Source of the DNA: Picochlorum sp. 'celeri'
Lineage: Eukaryota > Chlorophyta > Trebouxiophyceae
NCBI GenBank assembly: GCA_010909725.1
Contig: JAACMV010000007.1
Location: 1,302,001-1,366,000, forward strand
Length of the DNA: 64,000 bases
Direction: 5' to 3'
Below the pieces are notes generated by a model. That model did no database searches, was not told the DNA's origin, and saw only the letters and a list, made by a program, of their open reading frames with translations. Of this stretch, positions 34,942 to 44,325 are shown piece after piece (within the stretch, counting starts at the first letter, position 1; every line of letters starts with the position of its first letter). The translations under genes were made by a program, and so were the position numbers.

Positions 34942-35778
34942 ATGGATAGAAAAGAGTTTCCATTGCTTGTAGTGCTATGTGGATTGCCAGGATCTGGCAA
35001 AACCACGATTGCGTCTGGCCTGGCGAAGACAGCACAGGCCAATGGATTTTCCGTCAGATTGATTCATTTCGATGACGCGCTGCGTGATTCTTGCGAAGGG
35101 TTTGATCCCAAGACATGGAAGGAAACCAGAACACGCTGTATGAAAGAGGCTGAAGAGGCTTTGAGGTCGAACAACATTGTCATTTTGGATGACACAATGC
35201 ATTATCACAGTATGAGAATACAGTGTTGGAAAATGGCCAGGCGATATGGCGCATGCTATGCGCAAATATACATGGATTGTGGCTTTGATGTATGTTGTGA
35301 GAGAAATGCTCGTAGAAAAGAAATAACTCGGGTTCCAGAGCACGTGATGGATAGAATGAAACAGGTATTTGAACCTCCCAGGGTGGCATCATCCAGGTAT
35401 CCATGGGACGAACGGACGTGTGTTGTTCCCAGGCATCAGAAGAGTATCGATGATGTGTGGACAGATGTATTGGATTCTTGGAATGCTCCTGCACCGCCGT
35501 TGCGAGAGGCTGAGATTGAGTCTGCCATGAAGCGATCAACGCACGAGTCATGGCTCCATCAGCTAGACATTGTCACGAGGAAGATCTTGGGGCAATACCT
35601 GTCCACAGTAGAAGAAGGAACACGAAAACGGTTTTATGCGGAATCCATGAATAAAGAGAGAAAGCTATTGTTGGCGTCCAGTCGGCAGTCTGATGCTCGT
35701 GATCAGGCTAGTATGGATGCTCAGGTACATCAATTCCAAACCATGTGCGAGGATATTGTACGACATTCTAACGACTAA
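34942..35778 (+). CDS. PSTK: O-phosphoseryl-tRNA(Sec) kinase (PSTK)
   Basis: 278-aa single-exon CDS with an ATG at 34942. P-loop VLCGLPGSGKTT, then VRLIHFDD, and the PSTK block ILDDTMHYHSMRIQCWKMARRYG followed by YMDCGFDVCCERNARR, which matches the family segment LDDNFYYQSMR...DCPLETCLQRN. PSTK phosphorylates Ser-tRNA(Sec), the step before SepSecS makes selenocysteinyl-tRNA. Its presence implies a working selenocysteine pathway, consistent with green algae and not with land plants. It follows the Treslin-like gene by 160 bases on the same strand. KTI12 is a related alternative, but lacks this block. Confidence 0.85.
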   Translation: MDRKEFPLLVVLCGLPGSGKTTIASGLAKTAQANGFSVRLIHFDDALRDSCEGFDPKTWKETRTRCMKEAEEALRSNNIVILDDTMHYHSMRIQCWKMARRYGACYAQIYMDCGFDVCCERNARRKEITRVPEHVMDRMKQVFEPPRVASSRYPWDERTCVVPRHQKSIDDVWTDVLDSWNAPAPPLREAEIESAMKRSTHESWLHQLDIVTRKILGQYLSTVEEGTRKRFYAESMNKERKLLLASSRQSDARDQASMDAQVHQFQTMCEDIVRHSND

Positions 35779-35888
35779 TATACATGTATATCAAGACCTG
35801 TTACATGAGAGAAAAAAAGCGATGAAAACAGGGTCAAATATGTCAAACATGTTCAAATCATCAGATGTGAATGCGTCAGTCCATTGTA

Positions 35889-37227
35889 TCATGCAGCTAC
35901 TGTGCTTGGTCCCTCAGAGTCGCCACCACTTCCAGTGATGAGGGATTTGATGAACGCAAAGCATGCTTGGATCATTGCTACTATTCTCAAAAAGAATAGA
36001 ACGATTGGATTGGCCTTTTTAATAGCCTGTTCTTTCTCTGCGGCAGCCATTTCCTCCTGATTCACAGTCACCGTTTCTCTGGGCAACATGTTCTTCTTCC
36101 TCTCCTGCGATGCGTTATAGTTTGAGAGCAGGGAGTTGATCTTTGTTTCATACTCGGCCGTAATACTCACTCGTCTCTGTTTCGGGGCGGCTTCTGTTTC
36201 TTTCGTGGTTCCAGATGATGAGTCTTCCGTTGTTGCAGACACCATGGCTGGAGCCTTTTCTTCCGCCACTGGTGTGCTGCGCTGAACACCAACTGGAGTA
36301 TCCTCAGTCATCTCTTTGATCACAGCAGCAGCCATACCAGGATTTGGATCGAGCGATGGAGCCGCAGCAGCAGCTCTTTTGGCGCTCGCTTCTCTCCAGG
36401 AATCAATCCAGGCCCTCACATGGGCAACCCTCTTCTTCCTGTCCTCCTCTGCTTCTGCCCTTGCCAGTTCTTTCTCTGCTTCCAACACACGTCTCTGTGC
36501 CTCTATTGCCTTTGTCTCTGCTTCTTTCGCCTTTCTTTCAGCTTCTGCTGCCAGTTGAGCGGACTTGTCCTTCCATGCCCCAATCCAAGCTTGCACCGTA
36601 TTGACTCGGGCCTCCACCTCAACAGGATCTGGAAGCACAACCTCCTTTTTCTTTTCCTCCTCTTTTTGCTCCTCAGTGGTCTCGTCTTTCTTTTCAACAA
36701 TTGGAGCGGGTGGCTCTGGCTCGGCAGCCTTGGCAGTGTCCACCACATCAGTGACAACAGCAGCAGCAGCAGGCTTTGCCTCCTCCTTCAAACCCATCCT
36801 TTCCGCCATCAGCCTCTCATCCCTTTCATCGAACCCATTTGCATCTCGGATAGCCATGGCTAAACCACACAACGCTGCTCCAGATAATGCAACACCGCCA
36901 AAAACAGCTGCCAGCTCTGCAGTGGCAGCATCGGCCAGGATGGCTCTTGGCGGCAAAACTGCTCGATCATTCCCACGCCGCCTAATACCCCGTCTCTCGC
37001 TACAAAAAGATAGAAAACGTATTTTTCAATACTTTTGGCGACATATATGGATATATGCGTGCAAAATCATGATTGGGTTCCGTGGAACATGAAAAATTCG
37101 AATTCGAACCAAATTTCTCGGCCACGAACCGCCCTGCATGAACTCGTAAAACATACCTTGTAATTTTTAATATTTTTGGATGCTGGAGTCCAGTCGATTT
37201 GACGACGGGTGTAGACAGATACATCAT
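35889..37227 (-). CDS. Coiled-coil membrane protein, probably plastid-targeted, unknown family
   Basis: Exon 1 is 37227-37157 (ATG) and exon 2 is 36999-35889; the 157-base intron starts GTATGT and ends TTTTTGTAG. The long frame alone begins with TTG; splicing supplies a basic start rich in Ser/Thr/Arg (MMYLSTPVVKSTG, then SERRGIRRRG) that resembles a transit peptide. Product 393 aa. A hydrophobic segment (AAVFGGVALSGAALCGLAMA) is followed by a Pro/Glu/Lys-rich linker and a charged coiled coil that contains two copies of a motif, VQAWIGAWKDKSA and VRAWIDSWREASA. A C-terminal hydrophobic segment (IVLFFLRIVAMIQACFAFIK) precedes the tail. I do not recognise a family. Confidence 0.6.
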
Positions 37228-37317
37228 GCCAGCAAATAGTCAGAATTGCAAGGAAACTCAATCGTGCGTTGCTACGACCACTCTTTGAATAAGAAAAAAG
37301 CGCCAGAAAATAAAAAT

Positions 37318-37662
37318 ATGCAGCATTATAGGAAGGGCGCTAGCGTGCAGCTTGTAAATACCATTCCAAGGCTACATGTGCCTCGAGGCAATCGCCTCTC
37401 AATCCAGTCACTAGGAAGCTTCTTAAGAAGAAGGGGGAAGAGAGACAAACAAATAAGAGCAATTGCTCTGGCGAAGATCGTTACAGTACAATCTGTGCTA
37501 ACAAACGAATGCATGTATCAGTTTCTACCTAGAATTGCAAAACTATGTGTGGGAGCTATGGTTGAAGACCTTGACAGATTTGGCCTGGACACGAGCCCAG
37601 AGATGTGTCAAGGTTGTCCTCAGAGCAGAGTTTGTGCGAGGAAGCCGTACAAGGAAAAATAG
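37318..37662 (+). CDS. Small basic ORF with weak TAF11 histone-fold likeness
   Basis: 114 codons from the ATG at 37318. The middle is helical and basic (FLRRRGKRDKQIRAIALAKI), then LPRIAKLCVGAMVEDL, which resembles the TAF11 histone-fold segment IAKVFVGEVVEEA. The tail is Cys-rich and does not match TAF11. The last 120 bases run antisense to the end of the ABCG coding region, so either the two coding ends overlap or this frame is not a gene. It starts 90 bases from the divergent coiled-coil gene. Confidence 0.3.
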   Translation: MQHYRKGASVQLVNTIPRLHVPRGNRLSIQSLGSFLRRRGKRDKQIRAIALAKIVTVQSVLTNECMYQFLPRIAKLCVGAMVEDLDRFGLDTSPEMCQGCPQSRVCARKPYKEK

Positions 37663-40600
37663 CAGCGCAAGGACGGCAAATCCATAGTATACGCCAACTA
37701 AGACACCAATATCTCTGGTGGTGTCATTGCAATTAAATCCCAAGGTGGTCAAAAAGGTCTCACCGCTGATATCTGGAATCTCCAAGGTCTCTGATGTTGG
37801 ACCAGATTGGTACAAAAATGTAAACGACTGGCCTTTGAGTTCTGTCGACATCATTGATTCGAAGGCATAGAAAAAGACTGACAAGTAATGGATCCATCGG
37901 AGGACTGCTGGGATGGAGTTGACGTTGACCAGGAACCCTGTGAACGCGAGTGAAAAGAGCAAGATAAAGTTCATGATGAATGATGTCTGCCCCGCGGTGT
38001 TGCACGCTATTGTCACTACCATGGATAACGCTCCCACTGCGCAATTGAAAGAAATGAGGATGAAGAGATAGCTTGCTGCATATGCAGAGCCATATTGGAA
38101 ACCTGCCATATAGTAAAATGGCAACCAATACAAGATTGCTGGTATGACTCGCAAAAGCATGCCGTCCAGTGCTATCTTTGATATCAAATAACTCGATGGA
38201 CGATAGAATTTCGATCGAACTTCCCTCATTACCACGGTTCTTTCATTCATCAGCAAGTCCACTGTTGTTAGAGATGTAAAGGCCAAAAATGCCAGGGCAA
38301 AGAATGTTCCACCCATTCTATTTTGAACACCGACGCTTGTATCATCAAGTTCGTAGAATATTGCACCCGTGACGACACCAGTGCATGTTGACAGGATAAC
38401 GTGCAATGTCAGAAGAGTAGGATTGCGAATGATATCAACCAATGTTCTCCAAAACATGACTGACAGTTCTCTCCGTACATCATGTTCTGATCGATTTTTA
38501 TGAGTCGAGTTTTCTTCTGACATTCTATCATCAGCAGATACGGTGTCAACGGTGGGCGATGGCTCTTCAGATTGGCATGCAGCCAAGTCTTCATTAAGGA
38601 TTGCTTCCCTGCCTTCAAACTTGATCTTCCCTGGGCTACCCACGGAGGAATTCTTTACTACGGCCTTGTCTCGCATCTGCTTTGTTCGCAACATGGCAAT
38701 CACGCTCTCTGGATTGCTAGCAACTTGTAACATATGCTCTGCAGTTGGAGTGTTTCTTGCTGGTGGAACCCCTGCATCTGTCATAAATTGGCTTGCCTCT
38801 TCTGGTTTTCCCATGTACAAAATTCGACCATGACCCATCAAAATAACTGTATCAAGACCAAAGTACATGTCCTTCGAAGGCTGATGCAGGGATGCAATAA
38901 CAACCCTGCCAGCTGCAGCTACTTGGCGTAAACAACGAGCCAATGTCATTGCCGTGTACGAGTCCAGCCCGCTGGTTGGCTCATCTAGAACGATTATTGA
39001 CGGATCAGTCACAAGTTCCATCGCAATGGTGACCCTGCGGCGTTCACCTCCAGAGACACCGCGAATCTTACCAGACCCTCCAACCTGTGAATCACCCAAA
39101 TGCTGGATACCTAGCTCAATCAAGACATTTTCCACACGCTTATTGATTTCATCTGGACTCGTCTCTGGTGGCAGCCTCAAAAGTGCGGAATACTTGACGC
39201 ATTCACGAACTGTCAGGGTGGGAATGAGACAGTCTGTCTGAGGCACATAGGCAACCTGGTGTGCTTTGCAGGGCTCCCCATTGATCAAAACACTGCCCTC
39301 CAACACAGCACTACTTCCAAGGTCAATCGCAGATCCTGTGATACTACTCAAGAGTGTTGTTTTACCACAACCAGATGGTCCAAGAATACCAACAACTTGA
39401 CCTGCATTGATGACGCCATTGCAATCTTTCAAAACACACCACTCCCCCTTGTGCCTTCCATCATGCAATTCAACAACTTTTTGTGCAGCATCCATATGAT
39501 TGGTCTTTTTGGGACGAGTGAACTCTTCTGGTACTTCTACATCATCTGATGTCTTCAATCCAAGCTTTTTCTTCGCCTTTTTCACCACCGAATGTGTCAC
39601 GCCATGATTGGGTGATGAAAATGTGTGCATCGTCCCATGACGCACCAAAGCCTTCCCTCTCAACGATTGCCGTTTTACATCAGCAACCTCCTCAGACATT
39701 GGAACATACACTGCTAGATTATGAAACTCAAATGTGTCCACCATGGCCTTGTCAGACTTGACATTCGTCCCAACATGTCCATTGCACGAAAAGCCAGTCT
39801 TCCAGTACTCTTTCATTTTATACGAATGAAACCCAACAAACCCAATAACAACAGCCAGAACTATGGTAGGTATTGACGCAATGAAACCATTCAAATGAAG
39901 GTTGTCGACTGGTTGCTCTAATTCACTCGGCGGAACAACCACTTCTGACTGCTCAATTGATGATGTCGACGGAACCAAGCACTCTCCTGTAACACACTGC
40001 GTCTCAATCCGTGGAACAACAAACCCTTCCAGTCCAAGAATGCACGTCCCATTATCTTGACACTCCCAAGTCACTTGATCATTCGCTGACTTGACAATGT
40101 TATCGATGAGCACATCATTATTGCATTCTCCATTATCAGAGCACTGGCACACAATCTTTTCACACACAACATTCTTCCCACCTGGTGTCATCGAGCACGC
40201 TGTCGCATCACATTCCACTCCAATTCGAGGATCATTAATATTGAATGCAATGTAACAGTATTTATCCCCATCCTGCTGCAACAGTCTCCTCCGTCCGAAT
40301 AAACCCTGCTGTGACCCATCCACTGCAGGTGCAGCATTGTCGTCCTTGAATCCCGTAAAACACTGCACTTTCACACTATCAGGCTCTAACAGATTAACAA
40401 TCAAAGGAGGGCCACTTGGATTGCATTGATACGCCTTGATCGTGCTGGTATTCGCAAATGCAAAGTCATTTGAGCAGGTTGCCAAACTGTTCCCTAGGGA
40501 CTGAACGCATTGGTCATCACTTGTACACACACTACACCCTGGACCCGGCAGGCCTGGAGGACAAGAATCTGCCTGTGCATGTACAGCTATATCACACGAA

Positions 40601-40893
40601 TGCAACCCTGCATAGCATCAATGTGAGAAGAATAAGAACTAGTCCAACAGCAGGTTCGGCGCGTCCTAGAACACGTTGGTTTCCCGAACAATACCCAATT
40701 TTTCACAAAGCAACCCCTCAAAGAACCCATATTTCTGTGAAACAAGTACTCAGACCCCAAGGAATCCGCATATCCGATAGCAATCGAACCCACGCGGTTC
40801 CAACACACAGTCCATGTCCAGGCACGCACCCAGTACAACTGCAAGAACAAGCACAGCTATCGTCGAGACTCCATTCGCATGGTATAGTCTCAT
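37543..40893 (-). CDS. ABCG half-transporter with large extracellular Cys-rich N-terminus
   Basis: Main exon 40607-37543; the frame opens with TTG. A first exon 40893-40830 encodes a signal peptide (STIAVLVLAVVLG) and joins in phase through a 222-base intron starting GTGCGT and ending CTATGCAG. Product about 1,042 aa. The N-terminal 240 residues hold many Cys pairs (CPPGLPGPGCSVC, CQCSDNGECNND) and then a TM segment (IPTIVLAVVIGFVGF), as in plant ABCG24/28-type transporters. The nucleotide domain has GPSGCGKTT, VSGGERRR, LDEPTSGLDS and ASLHQPS; six C-terminal TM segments follow. ABCG proteins export lipids or hormones at the plasma membrane; substrate unknown. Confidence 0.9.
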
Positions 40894-41338
40894 CCTAAAT
40901 TAATCTTTCTATGAAATTACACTCTTATTTTGTTCTATGTCTGGTTGTAGCAGAGGAACCTCGGTGTACCGACTGACGGAGAGCAGTTCTCGAGACACCC
41001 AGCACCACCACCGCCACTATGATCTCTCTGTACCAATGACAAAATAATTTTATGAACAAAAAGTGAAATTAATGGGTAATGGAGGGGGTTCCGTGGTGTA
41101 TGGGGATATCTGATCATGGGTAGGGTGGACCACCAGTACGTTTGGTTGGTCATCGTACATCCGAACGACCGATCATCACATTCACCCCATTGATCCTCTT
41201 TGAATACATGTTCAATCGATGCATGGTGTCTTCTTCATGTCTCTCTCTACTATATATACATACACACACATAGTTTAATATCGATGGGCACATGGCTTTG
41301 TAGGTTTTCAATCAGCCACTACTTGGTTGGTATTCTGG
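40894..41338. other. Intergenic region, ABCG promoter side / FetB-like 3' side
   Basis: 445 bases. It contains a short CA/TA-rich run near 41250-41272. Nothing else recognised. Confidence 0.5.
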
Positions 41339-42382
41339 TTATTCCTGCTGCTGCCCTCCTGCAGGAGAAGAGGGCAACAGTGGTGAGGTGAGGTCTTGAC
41401 CATCATTGACGTGCTCTTCTTCTCGCTCAGATGCAGTACGTCCATCCTGTCTATGACGTTTCTTCTTCTGAAATATTCCAGACAGTGTGGAGAGGATTCT
41501 GGAAGACAGGGATCCTCTGCTCTTTTTACAGATCAACTGATGGGCTGGCTGGAGTCTGTGTCTGTTGTCACAGAGACAAAATACCGTCATGTATACGGTC
41601 ATGATAGAACTCACGCTGGATGATACTGCAACTAAGAAGAAGATTATGATTTGGTAGCGCGCTGCGACGGCTGGGTCTGAGCCTCCAAGGATCTGACCAG
41701 TCATCATGCCAGGGATGGAGACAATCCCAACCACATTCATGGTATTTATTAATGGCGTCATGGCGAGCCTAAGAGATGTATACACCACGTCCCGGGTTGC
41801 TTCCATTCGAGTAGCTCCTAACGATAACAAAAGCTCAATACCGTCTCGGCCATTGGCAAACTCGCTTAGAATGGATGTCAGGCCAACAGAGACTGATGAA
41901 CACGCATTCCCCAGCAGCATGCCTAGCAGGGGAATCAGATACTGAGGTTCATACCATGGAGATACGCCGATCACAACGATGAGACCAAATGATATCACTG
42001 CTGCACATGTAACGCCAATGCTAAAAAACACCGCCATGAATTCCCACGAGTATGCATGCTGTGGTCGAGACACGGCTTCTGCTGATGCCACAAGAATCAT
42101 AATAAGGCAGTACCCTAGGGTCATCCACCATAGATTCGAGGTGAATATAGGGACGAGGATCCACCCTAATACAGAGAGTTGAGATGCACAGCGAATCGCT
42201 CCAATTGCAAGTTTATTGTGCAGATGTAGCCTGAGACGGAGAGAGAGCAATGCAACAGCCACAAGGGGCACTACAGCAAAAGCCAGGTGAAGAGGGCTAA
42301 TGGCTATCGGGCCCCCAGGGTCTTCCTGCGACAAGTGGCTCATATTGCTTTGGATTGAAGAGACTACTGGGGCTGCCACCAT
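41339..42382 (-). CDS. FetB/ALS3-like ABC permease (UPF0014 family)
   Basis: 347 aa, ATG at 42382, which lies inside the 3' end of the ATPase frame. Seven or so TM segments: HLAFAVVPLVAVALLSL, LGWILVPIFTSNLWWM, FFSIGVTCAAVISFGLIVVI, and the UPF0014 core IPLLGMLLGNACSSVSVGL and NTMNVVGIVSIPGMMTGQILGG. Bacterial FetB exports iron with FetA; plant ALS3/STAR2 is needed for aluminium tolerance with STAR1. The acidic, Ser-rich C-terminus is extra. The 86-base overlap with the ATPase is discussed as a finding. Confidence 0.9.
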   Translation of the reverse strand: MVAAPVVSSIQSNMSHLSQEDPGGPIAISPLHLAFAVVPLVAVALLSLRLRLHLHNKLAIGAIRCASQLSVLGWILVPIFTSNLWWMTLGYCLIMILVASAEAVSRPQHAYSWEFMAVFFSIGVTCAAVISFGLIVVIGVSPWYEPQYLIPLLGMLLGNACSSVSVGLTSILSEFANGRDGIELLLSLGATRMEATRDVVYTSLRLAMTPLINTMNVVGIVSIPGMMTGQILGGSDPAVAARYQIIIFFLVAVSSSVSSIMTVYMTVFCLCDNRHRLQPAHQLICKKSRGSLSSRILSTLSGIFQKKKRHRQDGRTASEREEEHVNDGQDLTSPLLPSSPAGGQQQE

Positions 42383-43202
42383 CCTCCGAGTTGTCCAAAT
42401 CCTTATCTGATTCTACAAATGTATAGGCACCCTGCAGACCTGGCAAGCTTGACTGAATATATGTTTCAGGTGATAACGGCGGGGTACCCACGACTGCAAA
42501 AGAACCGCTAGGAATTTCTAATATAGATCCACCGACACGGCCCGGCTGGTATCGATCGTGGCTCACCCACACCAAACCACACCCAGATGATTTCAACAGT
42601 CGTTCAACCTTTCTAGCAGACTCTGGATCCAATGCAGATGTTGGCTCGTCGAGTAATAGAAACACAGGATTCAACGCTAAAGCAATGGCTATATGAACTC
42701 GTTGGGCTTGACCACCAGACAGAGACGCCCACGACTGATGAAGTATTGATTGTTCAAGCCCCAAGTAGTGAATCAGTTGAGGCAAGTCACCTCGAGGCCT
42801 CCTTCGCTGTGCAGCGAATTGCTGCACTTTGAAATAGAATTCGGCCGGAGTATCCGTAAATCCAGTCCTAGACTGCGATATATAGCTCACTTGAGCCCTC
42901 CAATCTGGCAGACGGATATTCTCTTGCGGCACGCCGTTGAAAAACAGGGTACGAGGCTCAACCCTGTCCAACCCAGCTACACTTCGAAGCAACTGACTTT
43001 TTCCAGCTCCGCTCGGACCACGAATGAACAGAGTCTCTCCTCGTCGGATAGAGAATGATATATTTGTAAACAATAGTTTATCACCCACTTGTTTGGACAA
43101 TCCCCGTACCAGCAACTCCTCCCGAGGCTCGTGCTTGTCTTGCTCAATATCAAACTCCTCGTGGTTATGGAGGCCTTCAACTTCGCCCACAGACATTCGC
43201 AT
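42297..43202 (-). CDS. FetA/STAR1-like ABC ATP-binding protein
   Basis: 301 aa with an ATG at 43202. Walker A RGPSGAGKSQ, Q-loop YISQ, signature LSGGQAQR, Walker B VFLLLDEPTSALD, and H-loop VWVSHD are all intact. The C-terminal 60 residues beyond the ATPase core are acidic and overlap the permease start in another frame. It is the natural partner of the permease just downstream; together they would make a two-component metal or metal-conjugate exporter, location unknown. No targeting peptide is obvious. Confidence 0.92.
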   Translation of the reverse strand: MRMSVGEVEGLHNHEEFDIEQDKHEPREELLVRGLSKQVGDKLLFTNISFSIRRGETLFIRGPSGAGKSQLLRSVAGLDRVEPRTLFFNGVPQENIRLPDWRAQVSYISQSRTGFTDTPAEFYFKVQQFAAQRRRPRGDLPQLIHYLGLEQSILHQSWASLSGGQAQRVHIAIALALNPVFLLLDEPTSALDPESARKVERLLKSSGCGLVWVSHDRYQPGRVGGSILEIPSGSFAVVGTPPLSPETYIQSSLPGLQGAYTFVESDKDLDNSEDGGSPSSLFNPKQYEPLVAGRPWGPDSH

Positions 43203-43495
43203 GGAATATTTGTGTAATGATACGATTGGATCTGCAAGAAGGAGGCTTCATACGGCAGAAATGTACCCTTGGGTTTGAACATGGAATCTTTTTGAACACC
43301 TAGTTCCGTAAAAAGAAATAGAATGTTCTTCTTTTTATGGGTATTCTACAACTGCATGTTCAATAATGCGGTGCACCATATGCGTAAAAGTATCTAAAAA
43401 GATGTATTAAAACAATATGCCCGTCTGTCTGGCTGAGACGTACAGGCGTATCGATTGGTTTTTTTATTCTTCAAAGGAACATGTCCTGAACGAAC

Positions 43496-44275
43496 ATGGA
43501 TGAAGCCGATAGGAAGGCATCCATGCGCGCTGTATGGAGTAAACGACAGAAATATAAACATGATGTGACTAGAAGGCGACATTCTACTCGGGATGCAGGA
43601 ACAGGAGGAGCAAGAGGAGGAAGAGCAAGAGGGAGGCCTGGGGCTCATAGAGGAGTAGCAGAGCAGCGTGATCGATATGATGACATTGTCGAAGAAGAGA
43701 CGGTAGAAAGAGGAGAAGATTATGAAGAATGGTTGGCAATGTGCCCGAAGGAGCCTCCCGAAGTGTTGGTTCGACAGCGTGCCCTGTTGCCTGATGTGGA
43801 TTTTCTGCGCAGGACATTACTACTCGAGGAGCATGTCACATCGTCTTCGGTAGGCGACACGGGTGGATTGAATCTACAGTATATAGCATCCGTGTTGAGT
43901 TGTATCCCAAGTATACAGGATGTGCTTGATGTGCCAGATGAGACAATGCTGGTCATGTTTGGTCAAAAAAGAACTAGGCAGCATTCTTCTGCAGAAGGGT
44001 ACCCGCCCCAGTCCACTCCAGATGATGCCTCTGATACACAAGAAATAACACACGCTCTTGGTGAGAAGGAAAAGATTATAGCAACAGAAAGAGTGTCGCA
44101 GGAGAGTGCTGTTCCCCATGGAAGGGAGAATGTTGGTGAAACCAACAAGCAGGTCTCTGTGGATGATGTTCTTGCTGCTGCCATGGGCGATCACTTGTCA
44201 CTGAATACAGCATCAGATCACCCAGTAAGTCGAGAAGAACAAGACGATTTAGACGCTTGGTTTGAGAACTTATAA
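43496..44275 (+). CDS. Aven-like candidate (RGG-rich N-terminus, acidic DW-type C-terminus)
   Basis: 259-aa single-exon CDS, ATG at 43496. Residues 35-60 are RG-rich (GGARGGRARGRPGAHRG), followed by QRDRYDDIVEEE, a helical block LNLQYIASVLSCIPSIQDVL, a long hydrophilic linker, and the end REEQDDLDAWFENL. Animal Aven has the same order: RGG region, a RYQDIEKEV-like block, a hydrophobic central segment, and the end EEELEDWLDSM. Aven binds structured mRNA and apoptosis regulators. The likeness is in layout and short motifs only. It ends 50 bases from the ankyrin gene, tail to tail. Confidence 0.4.
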   Translation: MDEADRKASMRAVWSKRQKYKHDVTRRRHSTRDAGTGGARGGRARGRPGAHRGVAEQRDRYDDIVEEETVERGEDYEEWLAMCPKEPPEVLVRQRALLPDVDFLRRTLLLEEHVTSSSVGDTGGLNLQYIASVLSCIPSIQDVLDVPDETMLVMFGQKRTRQHSSAEGYPPQSTPDDASDTQEITHALGEKEKIIATERVSQESAVPHGRENVGETNKQVSVDDVLAAAMGDHLSLNTASDHPVSREEQDDLDAWFENL

Positions 44276-44325
44276 ACAAAAGAAATAGTAAGAACAATGA
44301 AAAGCCATATATGTTCATATACTGC

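Noticed and set aside
35889..37227. EPYC1-like Rubisco-binding repeats in the coiled-coil protein
   Set aside because: The Trp motifs do not fit the Rubisco-binding pattern: wrong residue before Trp and Ser at the hydrophobic position; spacing is also unlike EPYC1.
41250..41272. Telomere-like or mobile element end in a CA/TA run
   Set aside because: Simple sequence only; no terminal repeats or transposase nearby.
42297..42382. An intron joining FetA and FetB in frame
   Set aside because: GT and AG pairs of suitable length exist, but none resembles the donors used elsewhere in this window. Kept as an open question, not as a gene model.
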